NCBI RefSeq assembly: GCF_014127285.1
Contig: NZ_CP059901.1
Span: 1,550,001 to 1,614,000, forward strand
DNA: 64,000 nt
Source: Mumia sp. ZJ1417
Lineage (GTDB): Bacteria > Actinomycetota > Actinomycetes > Propionibacteriales > Nocardioidaceae
Direction of reading: 5' to 3'
Shown here: in pieces, positions 9,059 through 18,530 of the stretch
Position numbering within the stretch: position 1 is the first letter of the stretch
Layout of the letters: every line of letters starts with the position of its first letter
Made by a program: the position numbers and the translations under genes
The notes under the pieces: model-generated
Told to the model about the DNA's origin: nothing
The model's database searches: none
The model's input: only the letters and a program-made list of their open reading frames with translations

Positions 9059-9964
9059 GTGGGTCTGGAACTCTTCGCGCGCGGTGAGCGAGCACAAGAC
9101 GAGCGTCGACGGCCGGTCAGGTCGAAGGCGGTCGCGCTCGGTTTCGCCGTCGCAGCGATCGTGCTGCTGAGTGGTTGTTCGCCCGATTCCCCCAACCAGT
9201 GGGAGCGCTTGGCGCTTCCGCCGGGTGCGAGCGACCGTGTCGACTACATGTTCGTCCTGTGGGTGGGGGCGTGGATCGCGTGTGCCGTGGTGCTGGTGCT
9301 GGTGCTCGGGCTCATGTTCTGGGCGATGGTGCGTTATCGCCGCCGCCCGGGCAACGAGGTGCCCAACCAGCTGCGCTACCACCTGCCGCTCGAGGTGCTC
9401 TACACCGTCGCGCCGGTCATCGTGGTCGCGATCTTCTTCGCGCAGACGGTGAAGTCGCAGACCGAGATGCTCGAGGAGGTCGACGACCCGGAGCACCACA
9501 TCACGGTCGTCGGCAGCAAGTGGCAGTTCACCTTCAACTACCTCGACGAAGAGGCGACGGGCGGCACGCCGGTCTTCGACTTCGGCGACACGGCCGACCC
9601 GACCGAGCTCTGGCTCGCGGTCGACGAGTCGGTCCGCTTCGACCTCGTCTCGCCGGACGTCATCCACTCATTCTGGATCCCGGAGTTCTACTTCAAGCGG
9701 GACATCGTCCCCGGCCGGGAGGGCTCGTTCGACCTCACCCCGACCCGCGAGGGTGTCTTCACCGGCCGCTGCGCCGAGCTGTGCGGCCTCTACCACACGC
9801 GCATGATCTTCAAGGTGCACATCGTCTCGCGTGACGAGTACGACGCTCACCTGCAGAAGCTCCAGGCCGCCGGCCAGATCGGTGAGCCTGAGGGCGGCGT
9901 CGAGGCCAACCAGATCGCCGGCCTTGCCGAGGCGCAGAACGCAGAGAACGGAGAGCACGAGTGA
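9059..9964 (+). CDS. ctaC: cytochrome c oxidase subunit II (aa3)
   Basis: Subunit II carries the CuA centre that receives electrons for the aa3 oxidase. The 301-residue product has a lipoprotein signal ending LLSGC (Cys40), two membrane helices (about 62-88 and 107-127) and a periplasmic cupredoxin domain. The CuA ligands are visible as Cys238, Cys242, His246 and Met249 in [12 protein letters not shown]. The GTG at 9059 has AGAAAGG six bases upstream; a GTG at 9029 is possible. ctaD overlaps its end by four bases. Confidence 0.94.
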   Translation: MGLELFARGERAQDERRRPVRSKAVALGFAVAAIVLLSGCSPDSPNQWERLALPPGASDRVDYMFVLWVGAWIACAVVLVLVLGLMFWAMVRYRRRPGNEVPNQLRYHLPLEVLYTVAPVIVVAIFFAQTVKSQTEMLEEVDDPEHHITVVGSKWQFTFNYLDEEATGGTPVFDFGDTADPTELWLAVDESVRFDLVSPDVIHSFWIPEFYFKRDIVPGREGSFDLTPTREGVFTGRCAELCGLYHTRMIFKVHIVSRDEYDAHLQKLQAAGQIGEPEGGVEANQIAGLAEAQNAENGEHE

Positions 9965-11709
9965 CCGCGGCGGCAGAACCTCTGAGCGGGAGCACGCAGC
10001 GTCGGCCTCTGGGCAAGCGCGTCGTCTCGATGCTCACGACGACCGATCACAAGCAGATCGGCACGATGTATCTGGTCGCGTCGTTCGCCTTCTTCCTGAT
10101 CGGCGGCATCCTCGCCCTCCTGATCCGTGCCGAGCTCGCCGCTCCGGGCACGCAGGTGGTCGACGAAGAGACCTACAACCAGCTCTTCACCATGCACGGC
10201 ACGATCATGCTGCTGATGTTCGCGACGCCGCTGTTCGTCGGCTTCGCCAACTGGATCATGCCGCTGCAGATCGGCTCGCCCGACGTGGCGTTCCCGCGAC
10301 TCAACATGTTCAGCTTCTGGCTGTTCCTGTTCGGCAGCTCGCTGGCCGTCGCAGGCTTCTTCGTCCCTGGTGGTGCGGCCAGCTTCGGGTGGTTCGCGTA
10401 CGCCCCGCTGTCCGACGCGGTGAACTCGCCGGGAGTCGGCGGTGACATGTGGGTCCTCGGCCTCTACATGTCGGGCCTGGGTACGATCCTCGGTGCGGTC
10501 AACTTCGTGACGACGATCTTCACGATGCGCGCCCCCGGCATGACGATGTTCCGGATGCCGATCTTCACCTGGAACATCCTGGTCACGAGCCTCCTCGTGC
10601 TGATCGCGTTCCCGATCCTGGCTGCCGCGCTCCTCGCGCTGTTCGCCGACCGTCAGCTCGGCACCCATGTCTTCGACCCCTCAACAGGCGGCCCGATCCT
10701 CTGGCAACACTTGTTCTGGTTCTTCGGGCATCCAGAGGTCTACATCATCGCGTTGCCCTTCTTCGGCATCATCAGTGAGATCCTGCCCGTCTTCAGCCGC
10801 AAGCCGATCTTCGGCTACATCGGCCTCGTCGCCGCGACGCTCGCGATCGCAGCCCTCTCCGTCGCCGTGTGGGCCCACCACATGTTCGTCACAGGGGCGG
10901 TGGACCTCGCGTTCTTCTCCTTCATGACGTTCTTGATCGCGGTGCCGACAGGCGTCAAGTTCTTCAACTGGATAGGCACGCTATGGGGCGGGTCGATCAG
11001 CTTCGACACCCCGCTGGTGTTCTCGCTGGGCTTCCTTACGACCTTCCTCTTCGGTGGTCTGACCGGCGTCATCCTCGCGTCGCCCGCCCTCGACTTCCAC
11101 CTGTCCGACTCATACTTCGTGGTTGCTCACTTCCACTACGTCGTCTTCGGCACGGTCGTGTTCGCGATGTTCGCCGGCTTCTACTACTGGTGGCCGAAGT
11201 GGACGGGGCACATGCTCAACGAGCGGCTCGGCAAGATCCACTTCTGGCTGCTGTTCGTCGGCTTCCACCTGACGTTCCTCGTCCAGCACTGGCTGGGTGT
11301 GGAGGGCATGCCGCGCCGTTACGCCGACTACTCGCCGACTGACGGGTTCACCGTCCTCAACCAGGTGTCGACGATCGGCGCGGTCGTCCTCGCGATCTCC
11401 ACGCTGCCGTTCTTCTACAACGTGTGGATCTCGCGCAACAACCCCAAGGTCGGCGTGGACGACCCGTGGGGCTGGGGACGCTCGCTCGAGTGGGCGACAT
11501 CCAGCCCGCCGCCGCGGCACAACTTCACCTCGCTGCCCCGGATCCGCTCCGAGAGCCCGGCGTTCGACCTCCACCACCCGGAGCTGTCGATGCTCGAGCA
11601 CGCGGACAACGATCTCGACAGCCCGCTGGCCGACGCCCCGAACCTCGAGGGTCACGAAGAGGCTCTGCGCGAGCAGACCGACAACTCGCCGGAAGGTGGC
11701 ACCCGATGA
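9961..11709 (+). CDS. ctaD: cytochrome c oxidase subunit I (aa3)
   Basis: The 582-residue catalytic subunit holds heme a and the heme a3-CuB site that reduces oxygen to water and pumps protons. It is a 12-helix membrane protein of normal length. Signatures include [11 protein letters not shown] near 77-87, [13 protein letters not shown] near 249-261 (CuB histidine and the crosslinked Tyr), the HHMF pair near 300-303 and HFHYVVFG near 389-396 (heme ligands). The Lys- and Asp-channel regions look intact. It overlaps ctaC and ctaF by four bases each, so the three are translationally coupled. Confidence 0.96.
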   Translation: MTAAAEPLSGSTQRRPLGKRVVSMLTTTDHKQIGTMYLVASFAFFLIGGILALLIRAELAAPGTQVVDEETYNQLFTMHGTIMLLMFATPLFVGFANWIMPLQIGSPDVAFPRLNMFSFWLFLFGSSLAVAGFFVPGGAASFGWFAYAPLSDAVNSPGVGGDMWVLGLYMSGLGTILGAVNFVTTIFTMRAPGMTMFRMPIFTWNILVTSLLVLIAFPILAAALLALFADRQLGTHVFDPSTGGPILWQHLFWFFGHPEVYIIALPFFGIISEILPVFSRKPIFGYIGLVAATLAIAALSVAVWAHHMFVTGAVDLAFFSFMTFLIAVPTGVKFFNWIGTLWGGSISFDTPLVFSLGFLTTFLFGGLTGVILASPALDFHLSDSYFVVAHFHYVVFGTVVFAMFAGFYYWWPKWTGHMLNERLGKIHFWLLFVGFHLTFLVQHWLGVEGMPRRYADYSPTDGFTVLNQVSTIGAVVLAISTLPFFYNVWISRNNPKVGVDDPWGWGRSLEWATSSPPPRHNFTSLPRIRSESPAFDLHHPELSMLEHADNDLDSPLADAPNLEGHEEALREQTDNSPEGGTR

Positions 11710-12101
11710 AGGCCGAAGCGTGGATCATCGCGTCGGTTTCCGTCTTCCTCGTCATCGTGACGCCGATCTACTGGATCGCGTCCGAGGACCCGACGGGCAC
11801 GACGGCCCTGGCGATGGCGGCTCTGCTGGGCCTGCTCCTCACCTTCTTCCTGGCGGTCGTCGCCAAGCAGATCCCGGCGCGTCTGGAGGATCGTGACGAT
11901 GCCGAGATCGCTGAAGGCGCCGGCGAGTACGGCTTCTACCCTCCGTGGAGCTGGTGGCCGCTCTGGTCGGCGCTGGCCATCCTCGTGATGGTGATCGGTG
12001 CGATCTTCGGCTGGTGGCTCTTCGCCATGGCGAGCGTCTTCGGCGTGATCGCGCTCTGCGGCTGGGTCTTCGAGTACTACCGCGGGCTCTACGCCCACTG
12101 A
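11706..12101 (+). CDS. ctaF: actinobacterial cytochrome c oxidase subunit IV
   Basis: A 131-residue membrane protein with four predicted helices, two at the N-terminus (about 5-25 and 32-52) and two at the C-terminus (about 82-102 and 104-122). The [13 protein letters not shown] stretch near 76-88 is typical of CtaF, the small subunit special to actinobacterial bcc-aa3 supercomplexes. Its start overlaps the ctaD stop (ATGA). It has no catalytic role of its own. Confidence 0.92.
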   Translation: MKAEAWIIASVSVFLVIVTPIYWIASEDPTGTTALAMAALLGLLLTFFLAVVAKQIPARLEDRDDAEIAEGAGEYGFYPPWSWWPLWSALAILVMVIGAIFGWWLFAMASVFGVIALCGWVFEYYRGLYAH

Positions 12102-12121
12102 CACCTCCGCCTCGAGCCATG

Positions 12122-12163
12122 TACGGCCTCTTTGGGTAGCGATTGCTACCCTGAGAGGCCGTA
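12122..12163 (+). terminator. two-part hairpin after ctaF, upstream of the L,D-transpeptidase
   Basis: Arms 12122-12131 and 12154-12163 pair over ten bases, and GGGTAGC at 12134-12140 pairs with GCTACCC at 12145-12151, with one small mismatch and a four-base loop. It lies 20 bases after the ctaF stop and 16 before the next start, so it may terminate ctaCDF or regulate the next gene. Confidence 0.6.
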
Positions 12164-12178
12164 TGTGTTCGTAGGGAG

Positions 12179-13426
12179 ATGATGAAGGTTCAGGGACGCC
12201 AGTCCGCCGTGCACTCAGGACGCCGTTGGTTCGGCGTCCTGCTGATGGCTGCGCTCATCGCTGGCTGCAGCTCGGCCGGAGGCGACGACGGCGTTGGCGA
12301 CCGCGCAGGCGATGCCGCACCGACATCGTCCGCCTCCCCGACGCCCGCCACCGAGCTGACCTTCAACGTCGACGACGGCGACGCGGACATCCCGGTCGAC
12401 ACTGCTGTCACCGTCGGGGCCAGTCATGGCACGATCACGGCGGTCACCGCCCACTACGGCGGCAAGCCGACCCGCAAGAACACGCTGAACGGCGCCGTGA
12501 CTCCCGACGGCGCCTCTTGGACCGCCTCGTCCCTCCTCGAGCCTGGCAAGCGTTACACCGTCGCGGTGACGACGCGCGACGACGACGGACGCGTGTCCAC
12601 CGAGTCGCGGCGGTTCCGTACCCAGGACCTATCTCTCGACCAGCAGGCCTATGCCTCCGTCTCACCCATGGACGGTGCGACCGTCGGCGTGGCGATGCCG
12701 GTCATCCTGCGGTTCGACATCCCGGTGAAGCGCCGGGCGGAGGTCGAGAAGCGGCTGGTCGTGACGTCCACCCCGAAAGTCGAGGGCACCTGGAGCTGGG
12801 TGAGCGACTCCGAGGTCCACTTCCGGCCCCGCAAGTACTGGCCTGCCGGCACCAAGGTGAAGGTTCACGCCGGCATCAACGGCGTCCGTACAGGCAAGGG
12901 CGTCTGGGGTCAGGAGGACCGTGACACGTCGTTCCGCGTGACCAAGCAGGCCGTGACCACGGTCGTCGACGTCTCGCGCCACAAGGCGACGGTGAAGATC
13001 AACGGCAAGGTCGCACGGGTGCTCCCGGCGACGACCGGCAAGGCGGGGTTCCAGACCCGCAACGGGACCAAGATCATCATGGAGAAGCACCCGTCGAAGC
13101 GGATGGACGCCGCCACGACAGGGATCTCCGAAGGCTCCTCGGAGTACTACAACATCGAGAACGTGCGCTACGCGATGCGCGTCACCAACTCTGGTGAGTT
13201 CATCCACGCGGCGCCCTGGTCGACGGGATCGCAGGGCAGCGCCAACGTCAGCCACGGATGCACTGGCCTGAGCACGAGCAACGCCGCCTGGCTGTACGGC
13301 ATTTCGCACATCGGCGATCCCGTGAAATTCGTCAACTCCGACCGGAAGGTCCTCGAGCCGCAGAACGGCTGGACCGACTGGAACATCTCGTACACCGAGT
13401 TCGCCAAGGGCTCCGCCCTCTCCTGA
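12179..13426 (+). CDS. L,D-transpeptidase lipoprotein (LdtMt2-like)
   Basis: L,D-transpeptidases make 3-3 crosslinks in peptidoglycan outside the membrane. The 415-residue protein has a lipoprotein signal with lipobox LIAGC (Cys30), a Ser/Thr/Asp-rich linker, two Ig-like beta domains (about 55-155 and 160-255) and a C-terminal YkuD domain. The catalytic Cys is in SHGCTGLS at 358-365 (Cys361), with the upstream HAAPWS histidine. ATG codons at 12179 and 12182 are both possible; GTAGGGAG lies immediately upstream of either. It is downstream of the oxidase genes but separated by a hairpin. Confidence 0.92.
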   Translation: MMKVQGRQSAVHSGRRWFGVLLMAALIAGCSSAGGDDGVGDRAGDAAPTSSASPTPATELTFNVDDGDADIPVDTAVTVGASHGTITAVTAHYGGKPTRKNTLNGAVTPDGASWTASSLLEPGKRYTVAVTTRDDDGRVSTESRRFRTQDLSLDQQAYASVSPMDGATVGVAMPVILRFDIPVKRRAEVEKRLVVTSTPKVEGTWSWVSDSEVHFRPRKYWPAGTKVKVHAGINGVRTGKGVWGQEDRDTSFRVTKQAVTTVVDVSRHKATVKINGKVARVLPATTGKAGFQTRNGTKIIMEKHPSKRMDAATTGISEGSSEYYNIENVRYAMRVTNSGEFIHAAPWSTGSQGSANVSHGCTGLSTSNAAWLYGISHIGDPVKFVNSDRKVLEPQNGWTDWNISYTEFAKGSALS

Positions 13427-13557
13427 GCCCGCCCGCGAGGCACACCTCCGTACGGGCCTGCGTCGGTCGCTGGGCGTCCACTGCGCGCGTGTCGGTGGAC
13501 GCTGAGGTGCCGCCGTTCGGGGCGGGCGGGTACGCGTTGGGGGAGCGGGAACAGCGG

Positions 13558-13593
13558 AAGGCCCCGCCCCCCAGAGCGGGGGAGCGGGGCCTT
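13558..13593. terminator. bidirectional terminator between the L,D-transpeptidase and qcrB
   Basis: AAGGCCCCGC at 13558-13567 pairs with GCGGGGCCTT at 13584-13593, and the inner bases can extend the stem. It sits between convergent genes and ends in T/A residues on both strands, as a shared terminator would. The rest of the 183-base gap (13427-13609) shows nothing else I can support. Confidence 0.8.
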
Positions 13594-13609
13594 CGCGGGA
13601 GCGGTCTCC

Positions 13610-15322
13610 TCAGTGCTGCTTCGGGACACCCGTCTCGCTGACGCCGGAGAAGTCGTCCGGGAAGTCGTGCGGCGGGTAGACCTCGTCGTGGAGGTGGTGC
13701 TCCGCTTGCTCGACCTCGGCCGTCGTCGGCTTGTCGACGTCGTGCGCGTAGAAGAACCGCTTGGCCCACGCCCGCAGACGAGCCTTGCGGCCCTCGGGGT
13801 TGCGGACACCGTGCTCGTCCTCGGCCTCCGTAGCGGTGAGCTCCGGGACACGGGGACGCGCCGTGAGCGTGTACGCCGCGTCAGCCGGCAGAGGTGCGTG
13901 CGCCTCGGCGTACGATCCCTCGGCGGAGCGGACGATGACGCCCGTCTCGTAGCCGTGGAGGACGGTGTCGTTGTCCTTTCGCTGCAGGCTGATGCAGATC
14001 CGCCGAGTGATGATGAACGCGATGACCGGTCCGACGAAGACACCGATGCGTGCGATCCACGTGATCGTAAAGATGTCCAGGTTGAACTTGAACGCGATGA
14101 TGTCGTTGCCACCCGCGATCCAGCAGATGCCGTAGAACGTCATACCGGCGATGCCGAACGCCGTACGGGTCGGAGCGTTGCGCGGACGCTGCAGGAGGTG
14201 GTGCTCCTTCTTGTCGCCGGTCACCCAGGACTCGAAGAATGGCCAGATGGCCAGCACCGTGAACAGCAACCCCATCAGGAGCACGCCCGGGATGAAGACG
14301 TTCAAGGAGAACGTCTCCGGGCCGATCGTGAACTCCCAGTTGGGCATGATGCGGACCGCCCCTTCGACCCAGCCCATGTACCAGTCGGGCTGGGAGCCAG
14401 CCGTGACCTCGGACGGGTTGTAGGGGCCGTACGTCCAGATCGGGTTGATCTGGAGGAACGCCGACATCAATGCCGTGAAACCGAAGACGACGAAGAAGAA
14501 GCCGCCGGCCTTGGCTGCGTACACGGGGAGCATCGGGTAGCCCACGACGTTCTTCTCAGTACGTCCGGGGCCAGGCCACTGCGTGTGCTTGTGGTAGACG
14601 AGCAGCAGCATGTGGGCAGCGATCAACCCGAGCAGGATCCCTGGGAGCAGGAAGATGTGCGCCATGTAGAGGCGCGCGATGATCAGGTCGCCTGGGAACT
14701 CGCCGCCGAAGACGAAGAACTCGAGGTAGCTGCCGACGACCGGGATCGACCGGATCAGACCGTCGACGAACCGCAGGCCGGTGCCCGACAGCAGGTCGTC
14801 GGGGAGCGAGTAGCCGGCGAAGCCCTCGATCAGGCCCACGGCGAACAGGCCGATACCGATCAGCCAGTTGATCTCGCGCGGCTTGCGGTAGGCACCCGTG
14901 AAGAACACCCGAAGCATGTGGGCCATGAGTGCCGCCATGAACAGCGCGGCTGCCCAGTGGTGGATCTGACGGACCAGCAGGCCGCCACGGATGTCGAACG
15001 AGATGTTGAGCGTCGAGGCGTACGCCTGCGACATCTCCAGGCCGCGCAACGGCTCGTACGACCCGTTGTAGGGGACCTCGGCCATGCTCGGCTGGAACCA
15101 GAACGTGAGGAAGGTCCCGGTCAGCAGGAGCACGATGAAGCTCCACAGGGCGATCTCGCCCAGCAGGAACGACCAGTGGTCGGGGAACACCTTGCGGATG
15201 TTCTTGCGAACGACGCCGGCGAGGCCGAGGCGGTCGTCGAGCCACTCGACGGGACCAGCGGACTTCTTGCCGAAGTTCGTGTCCTTGAGCGGAGTTGAGG
15301 TGGGGCTCGCTGTCTCAGTCAC
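13610..15322 (-). CDS. qcrB: cytochrome bc1 complex cytochrome b subunit
   Basis: Cytochrome b oxidises menaquinol in the bcc complex. The 570 residues include the eight-to-nine-helix core and the long C-terminal extension typical of actinobacteria. Heme b ligands are in RQIHHWAAALFMAALMAHM (around 115-133) and MAHIFLLPGILLGLIAAHM (around 217-235). The quinol-site PDW motif is seen in GSQPDWYMGW near 302-311. The GTG start overlaps qcrA by eight bases, so translation follows qcrA. Confidence 0.95.
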   Translation of the reverse strand: MTETASPTSTPLKDTNFGKKSAGPVEWLDDRLGLAGVVRKNIRKVFPDHWSFLLGEIALWSFIVLLLTGTFLTFWFQPSMAEVPYNGSYEPLRGLEMSQAYASTLNISFDIRGGLLVRQIHHWAAALFMAALMAHMLRVFFTGAYRKPREINWLIGIGLFAVGLIEGFAGYSLPDDLLSGTGLRFVDGLIRSIPVVGSYLEFFVFGGEFPGDLIIARLYMAHIFLLPGILLGLIAAHMLLLVYHKHTQWPGPGRTEKNVVGYPMLPVYAAKAGGFFFVVFGFTALMSAFLQINPIWTYGPYNPSEVTAGSQPDWYMGWVEGAVRIMPNWEFTIGPETFSLNVFIPGVLLMGLLFTVLAIWPFFESWVTGDKKEHHLLQRPRNAPTRTAFGIAGMTFYGICWIAGGNDIIAFKFNLDIFTITWIARIGVFVGPVIAFIITRRICISLQRKDNDTVLHGYETGVIVRSAEGSYAEAHAPLPADAAYTLTARPRVPELTATEAEDEHGVRNPEGRKARLRAWAKRFFYAHDVDKPTTAEVEQAEHHLHDEVYPPHDFPDDFSGVSETGVPKQH

Positions 15323-16415
15323 GGTTCTGGTTCACCTCAGGGAAGCTCGGGCCGACCGGCTCATGGAAGTCGCTGGTGGCGATGAGGTAGCCGTCCGCAT
15401 CCACCGCGAGCGGGAGCTGCGGGAGAGGGCGCTTGCCAGGGCCGAAAATGACTTTGCCACCGTCGGCGAGGTCGTACGTGGTCTGGTGGCACGGGCAGAG
15501 CAGATGGTGCGTCTGCTGCTCCCAGAGGCTGATCGGGCAGCCGACGTGCGTGCAGATCTTGGAGTAGACCATGATGCCGTCCACGTCCCAGTTGGCCTGC
15601 CCCTTGCGAGGCTTGATGTCATCGGGACGGATCCGGACCGCGATCACGGACGCCTTGGCCTTGGCCTGGAGAAGCTTCGTGCCGTGGAACACCGCGTGGC
15701 CGTGGCTGTCGGTCTCGAAGAAGACGTCGGGCTGGGCGTTGACCAGCTGGCCGACCTCGATGTCGGCCGGACGCAGCGGCATGCCGGAGACGTCGTTGAC
15801 GACTCGCATGCCCTTGCGCCAGACGGTGTGGAAGAGCTTGTTGCCCGGCAGCGGGCCAAGGTCACGCAGCATGACGATCGCCGGCAAGCCGAGGATCGCG
15901 ACGGCGCCGATCAGGGACCGGCGGATCAGCGGACGGCGGCCGAAGCCGGAGTCAGCAACGCCCTCGTCGAGGACGTCGAGCGCTGCCTCACGGTCGTCAT
16001 CGGAGGAGCGCGCCGGGTGACGCATCTCGATGACCTCGTGGTCGTTCATCAGCTTCTTGGCCCACTGGATGGCGCCGATGCCGATGAGGAAGAGCGCGCC
16101 GCCGAGGGTGACGCCGAGGGCGAGGTTCAGAGAGAACCAGCCGAAGATCTCGGCATCCTTGGGGATGGCGAAGTAGGCGACGCAGAAGGCGATCGTGAGG
16201 ATGATCGCGGCCGTGAACATGCCGGCGACCTGGCGCTCGGCACGCTTCTCGAGCTTGGGATCTACGTCCGTGGGACGGGGGAGGTGCTCGGGCAGCCCCG
16301 GGTTCTCGATCGGCTCGGCCGGCTCGATGTCGTTGCGTGCCGACGTGGCGACCTCGTCACCGGTCGGCTTGGCGACGCCGTTCGTCGACTGCGCGTCGTG
16401 GGATTCGGAGCTCAT
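15315..16415 (-). CDS. qcrA: cytochrome bc1 complex Rieske iron-sulfur subunit
   Basis: The Rieske subunit passes electrons from quinol to the cytochrome c subunit. The 366-residue protein has the actinobacterial layout: an acidic N-terminal region, two hydrophobic segments (about 68-90 and 95-115), a third near 170-187, and a C-terminal Rieske domain. Cluster ligands are Cys288/His290 in CTHVGC and Cys307/His310 in CPCH, with Cys293 and Cys309 for the disulfide. The ATG at 16415 overlaps the qcrC stop (ATGA). Confidence 0.95.
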   Translation of the reverse strand: MSSESHDAQSTNGVAKPTGDEVATSARNDIEPAEPIENPGLPEHLPRPTDVDPKLEKRAERQVAGMFTAAIILTIAFCVAYFAIPKDAEIFGWFSLNLALGVTLGGALFLIGIGAIQWAKKLMNDHEVIEMRHPARSSDDDREAALDVLDEGVADSGFGRRPLIRRSLIGAVAILGLPAIVMLRDLGPLPGNKLFHTVWRKGMRVVNDVSGMPLRPADIEVGQLVNAQPDVFFETDSHGHAVFHGTKLLQAKAKASVIAVRIRPDDIKPRKGQANWDVDGIMVYSKICTHVGCPISLWEQQTHHLLCPCHQTTYDLADGGKVIFGPGKRPLPQLPLAVDADGYLIATSDFHEPVGPSFPEVNQNRD

Positions 16416-17242
16416 GACCTCTTCTTCTTCACCCGGGCGCCGTGGGCTGCCAGCCAGACGGCGACAGCGACCAGACCGCCGATTCCGATGATCCAGGCGA
16501 ACATGCCGTCGACAACGGGGCCGAGGCCGCCGCCGGCGAAGCCGCCCTGCGGCTGGGCCTGCACGTTCTTGATGTAGCCGATGATGGCGCGCTTGTCCTC
16601 GGGGGTGATGACGTCGTCGTTGAAGACGGGCATCTGCTGAGGACCGGTCTGCATCGCCTCGTAGATGTGCTTGCCGCTGACGTCGCGCAGCGTCGGCGCG
16701 AAGCGCCCGCTGGGCAGGGCGCCACCGGCGCCGACCGAGTTGTGGCAAGCGGTGCAGTTCGTACGGAAGAACTCACCGCCGCGGGTCAGGTCCTCCTGGG
16801 AGAGGTCCGAGACGTCGGTGTACTCCTCCTCAGGGATGGCCGGACCGGGGCCGAGGCTCGCGACGTAGGCGGCGAGCGCCTCGGTCTCCTCACCGTTGAA
16901 CACCGGGGCCTTGCGCGGAGCCTGGGGGGCCGTCTGCGCCATGGGCATACGGCCGGTGCCGACCTGGAAGTCGACGGCCGCAGCTCCCACGCCGATCAGC
17001 GACGGCCCGTAGTTGCCGCCACTCTTGGTCATGATGCCCTCGGCGTTCAGACCGTGACAGCTGGCGCATCCGACCAGGAACAGCTCGCGGCCCTGCTCGA
17101 TCTTGGCTGTGTCACCCGCGGTGTCGGCATCGGCCTTCCCGGGCGCGAGGGCGGCATAGAGCGCGCCCGCGAGGAGCAGGCCGAAGAGCAGCACCGCGTA
17201 ACCCGCGAGCGGGTGCCTTCGGTGGGTGGACAAGAACCGCAC
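16412..17242 (-). CDS. qcrC: cytochrome bc1 complex diheme cytochrome c subunit
   Basis: This subunit replaces soluble cytochrome c in actinobacteria, wiring the bc1 complex directly to the aa3 oxidase. The 276 residues show an N-terminal membrane segment (about 13-33), two heme motifs, CASCH at 59-63 and CTACH at 163-167, and a C-terminal anchor (about 248-268) with a basic tail. Axial Met candidates follow each heme motif. The start is GTG; upstream lie an AT-rich patch and an 8-bp palindrome that may be regulatory. Confidence 0.95.
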   Translation of the reverse strand: MRFLSTHRRHPLAGYAVLLFGLLLAGALYAALAPGKADADTAGDTAKIEQGRELFLVGCASCHGLNAEGIMTKSGGNYGPSLIGVGAAAVDFQVGTGRMPMAQTAPQAPRKAPVFNGEETEALAAYVASLGPGPAIPEEEYTDVSDLSQEDLTRGGEFFRTNCTACHNSVGAGGALPSGRFAPTLRDVSGKHIYEAMQTGPQQMPVFNDDVITPEDKRAIIGYIKNVQAQPQGGFAGGGLGPVVDGMFAWIIGIGGLVAVAVWLAAHGARVKKKRS

Positions 17243-17269
17243 GGAGTGAACCTCGTTCCCCTTGCCAGC

Positions 17270-17289
17270 GACGTCCCGGCGGGGACGTC
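17270..17289 (-). promoter_or_regulatory. palindrome in the qcrC leader
   Basis: GACGTCCC and GGGACGTC face each other across GGCG, 28 bases before the qcrC start. Just upstream on the - strand is an unusually AT-rich patch (about 17290-17320, including TTTAAT) that could hold a qcrCAB promoter. The palindrome could be an operator or an mRNA hairpin. Confidence 0.35.
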
Positions 17290-17374
17290 ATCTCTCGATT
17301 AAAGCCTTATTTGCGTTCTTCTGTTGGAGGTTCGCCGCTGGGGTCGTCGAAGACGGCTCCCTGGTGGCGAACCG

Positions 17375-18022
17375 TTACTGCAGGGCGTAGATCGTCAGGA
17401 ACAGCCCGACCCACACGATGTCGACGAAGTGCCAGTAGTACGAGACGACGATCGCTGAGATCGCCTGCTCGTGGGTGAATCGCCGCGCCATGAACGTACG
17501 GCCGATGATCAGCAGGAAGGCGATCAGACCGCCGATGACGTGGATGCCATGGAAGCCGGTCGCGAGGTAGAACGTCGACCCGTAGCCGGACGAGGAGAGC
17601 GTGATGCCGTGGTGCACGAGCTCGACGTACTCCAGCGCCTGGCCGGCGACGAAGACCGCGCCCATGATGTAGGTCAACGCGAACCACTCGCGAAGGCCCC
17701 ACTCGCGGAACTGCCAGATCTTGCCACTGCGGCCGACCTTGCCCCGTTCTGCGGCGAAGACGCCCCACTGGCAGGCGACCGACGACAGCACGAGGATCGT
17801 CGTGTTCGCCGTGGCGAACGGGATGTTGAGCTTGGCGGTCTCAAGGTCCCACAGCTCGGGGCTCACCGCGCGGATCGTGAAGTATGCGGCGAAGAGCGCC
17901 GCGAAGAACATCAGCTCGCTCGAAAGCCACACCACGGTTCCGACCGTCACCTGCGACGGTCGGTTGGGCTGCCCGTGCAGGCGGGATGCTGGGATCACAG
18001 ATGTCGTCGCCACGGGTGTCAT
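17375..18022 (-). CDS. ctaE: cytochrome c oxidase subunit III (aa3)
   Basis: Subunit III stabilises the aa3 oxidase. The 215-residue membrane protein has five to six helices and the family stretches [15 protein letters not shown] near 34-48, and [12 protein letters not shown] near 155-166. The ATG at 18022 is chosen because AGGGG lies six bases upstream; an ATG at 18047-18049 would add nine residues. It is followed on the same strand by qcrC after 132 bases, the usual actinobacterial order ctaE-qcrC-qcrA-qcrB. Confidence 0.94.
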   Translation of the reverse strand: MTPVATTSVIPASRLHGQPNRPSQVTVGTVVWLSSELMFFAALFAAYFTIRAVSPELWDLETAKLNIPFATANTTILVLSSVACQWGVFAAERGKVGRSGKIWQFREWGLREWFALTYIMGAVFVAGQALEYVELVHHGITLSSSGYGSTFYLATGFHGIHVIGGLIAFLLIIGRTFMARRFTHEQAISAIVVSYYWHFVDIVWVGLFLTIYALQ

Positions 18023-18083
18023 TATTAACCCCTGAGGTGGGCGAGGCATCCCCGACCCCTGCCTGAAGTGACTCGGGAGTCGC

Positions 18084-18089
18084 TACGAT
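18084..18089 (+). promoter_or_regulatory. -10 element of a leaderless promoter for the receiver-like gene and trpD
   Basis: TACGAT ends six bases before the GTG at 18096. No ribosome site precedes the start, which fits a leaderless mRNA. Confidence 0.5.
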
Positions 18090-18095
18090 CGCGCT

Positions 18096-18530
18096 GTGAG
18101 CGATCCCAACACCGAAGCCGCATCCGAACACCAGGCCTCTCTGCGCGTGCTCGTCTACTCCGACGACGCCGAAACCCGGGCCCAGGTGGTGACCGCCCTG
18201 GGGCGGAGGATCCACCCGGACCTCCCGCCGGTCGAGTACGTCGAGTGCGCCACGCTGCCCGTCGTCCTTCAGCAGATGGACGCCGGCGGCTTCAACCTGG
18301 CGATCCTTGACGGTGAGGCGACGCCGGCAGGCGGCATGGGTGTGGCGAGGCAGCTGAAGGACGAGATCTACCGCTGCCCGCCCCTGCTCGTGCTCACCGC
18401 GCGCGAGCAGGACGCCTGGCTCGCGACCTGGTCGCGGGCCGACGGCGTCTCGAACCACCCGGTCGACCCGCTGCGTCTCGCCGACGCGGTGGTCGCCCTC
18501 CTAGCGCCCGCCCCGGCGGCGTCGGCATGA
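18096..18530 (+). CDS. receiver-like domain protein lacking the conserved lysine
   Basis: A 144-residue protein made of one response-regulator receiver-like domain. It has the acidic pair in VYSDDAETR (about 20-28), a phospho-acceptor-like Asp in [13 protein letters not shown] (about 68-80) and the Thr in LVLTARE (about 96-102). The position of the invariant Lys near the end reads [10 protein letters not shown], so the Lys is replaced. There is no output domain. The start codon GTG is apparently leaderless and the gene overlaps trpD by four bases. It is unclear whether it can be phosphorylated. Confidence 0.8.
   Translation: MSDPNTEAASEHQASLRVLVYSDDAETRAQVVTALGRRIHPDLPPVEYVECATLPVVLQQMDAGGFNLAILDGEATPAGGMGVARQLKDEIYRCPPLLVLTAREQDAWLATWSRADGVSNHPVDPLRLADAVVALLAPAPAASA

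Noticed and set aside
13613-15298. A 561-codon + strand frame opposite qcrB
   Set aside because: It is fully antisense to qcrB, which has heme-binding and quinol-site motifs. The + frame shows no family features.
17329-17373. Hairpin GGTTCGCC/GGCGAACC between ctaE and qcrC
   Set aside because: The 8-bp stem has a 29-base loop, so it is a weak terminator candidate; a nearby 8-bp palindrome with a short spacer (17270-17289) looks more meaningful.
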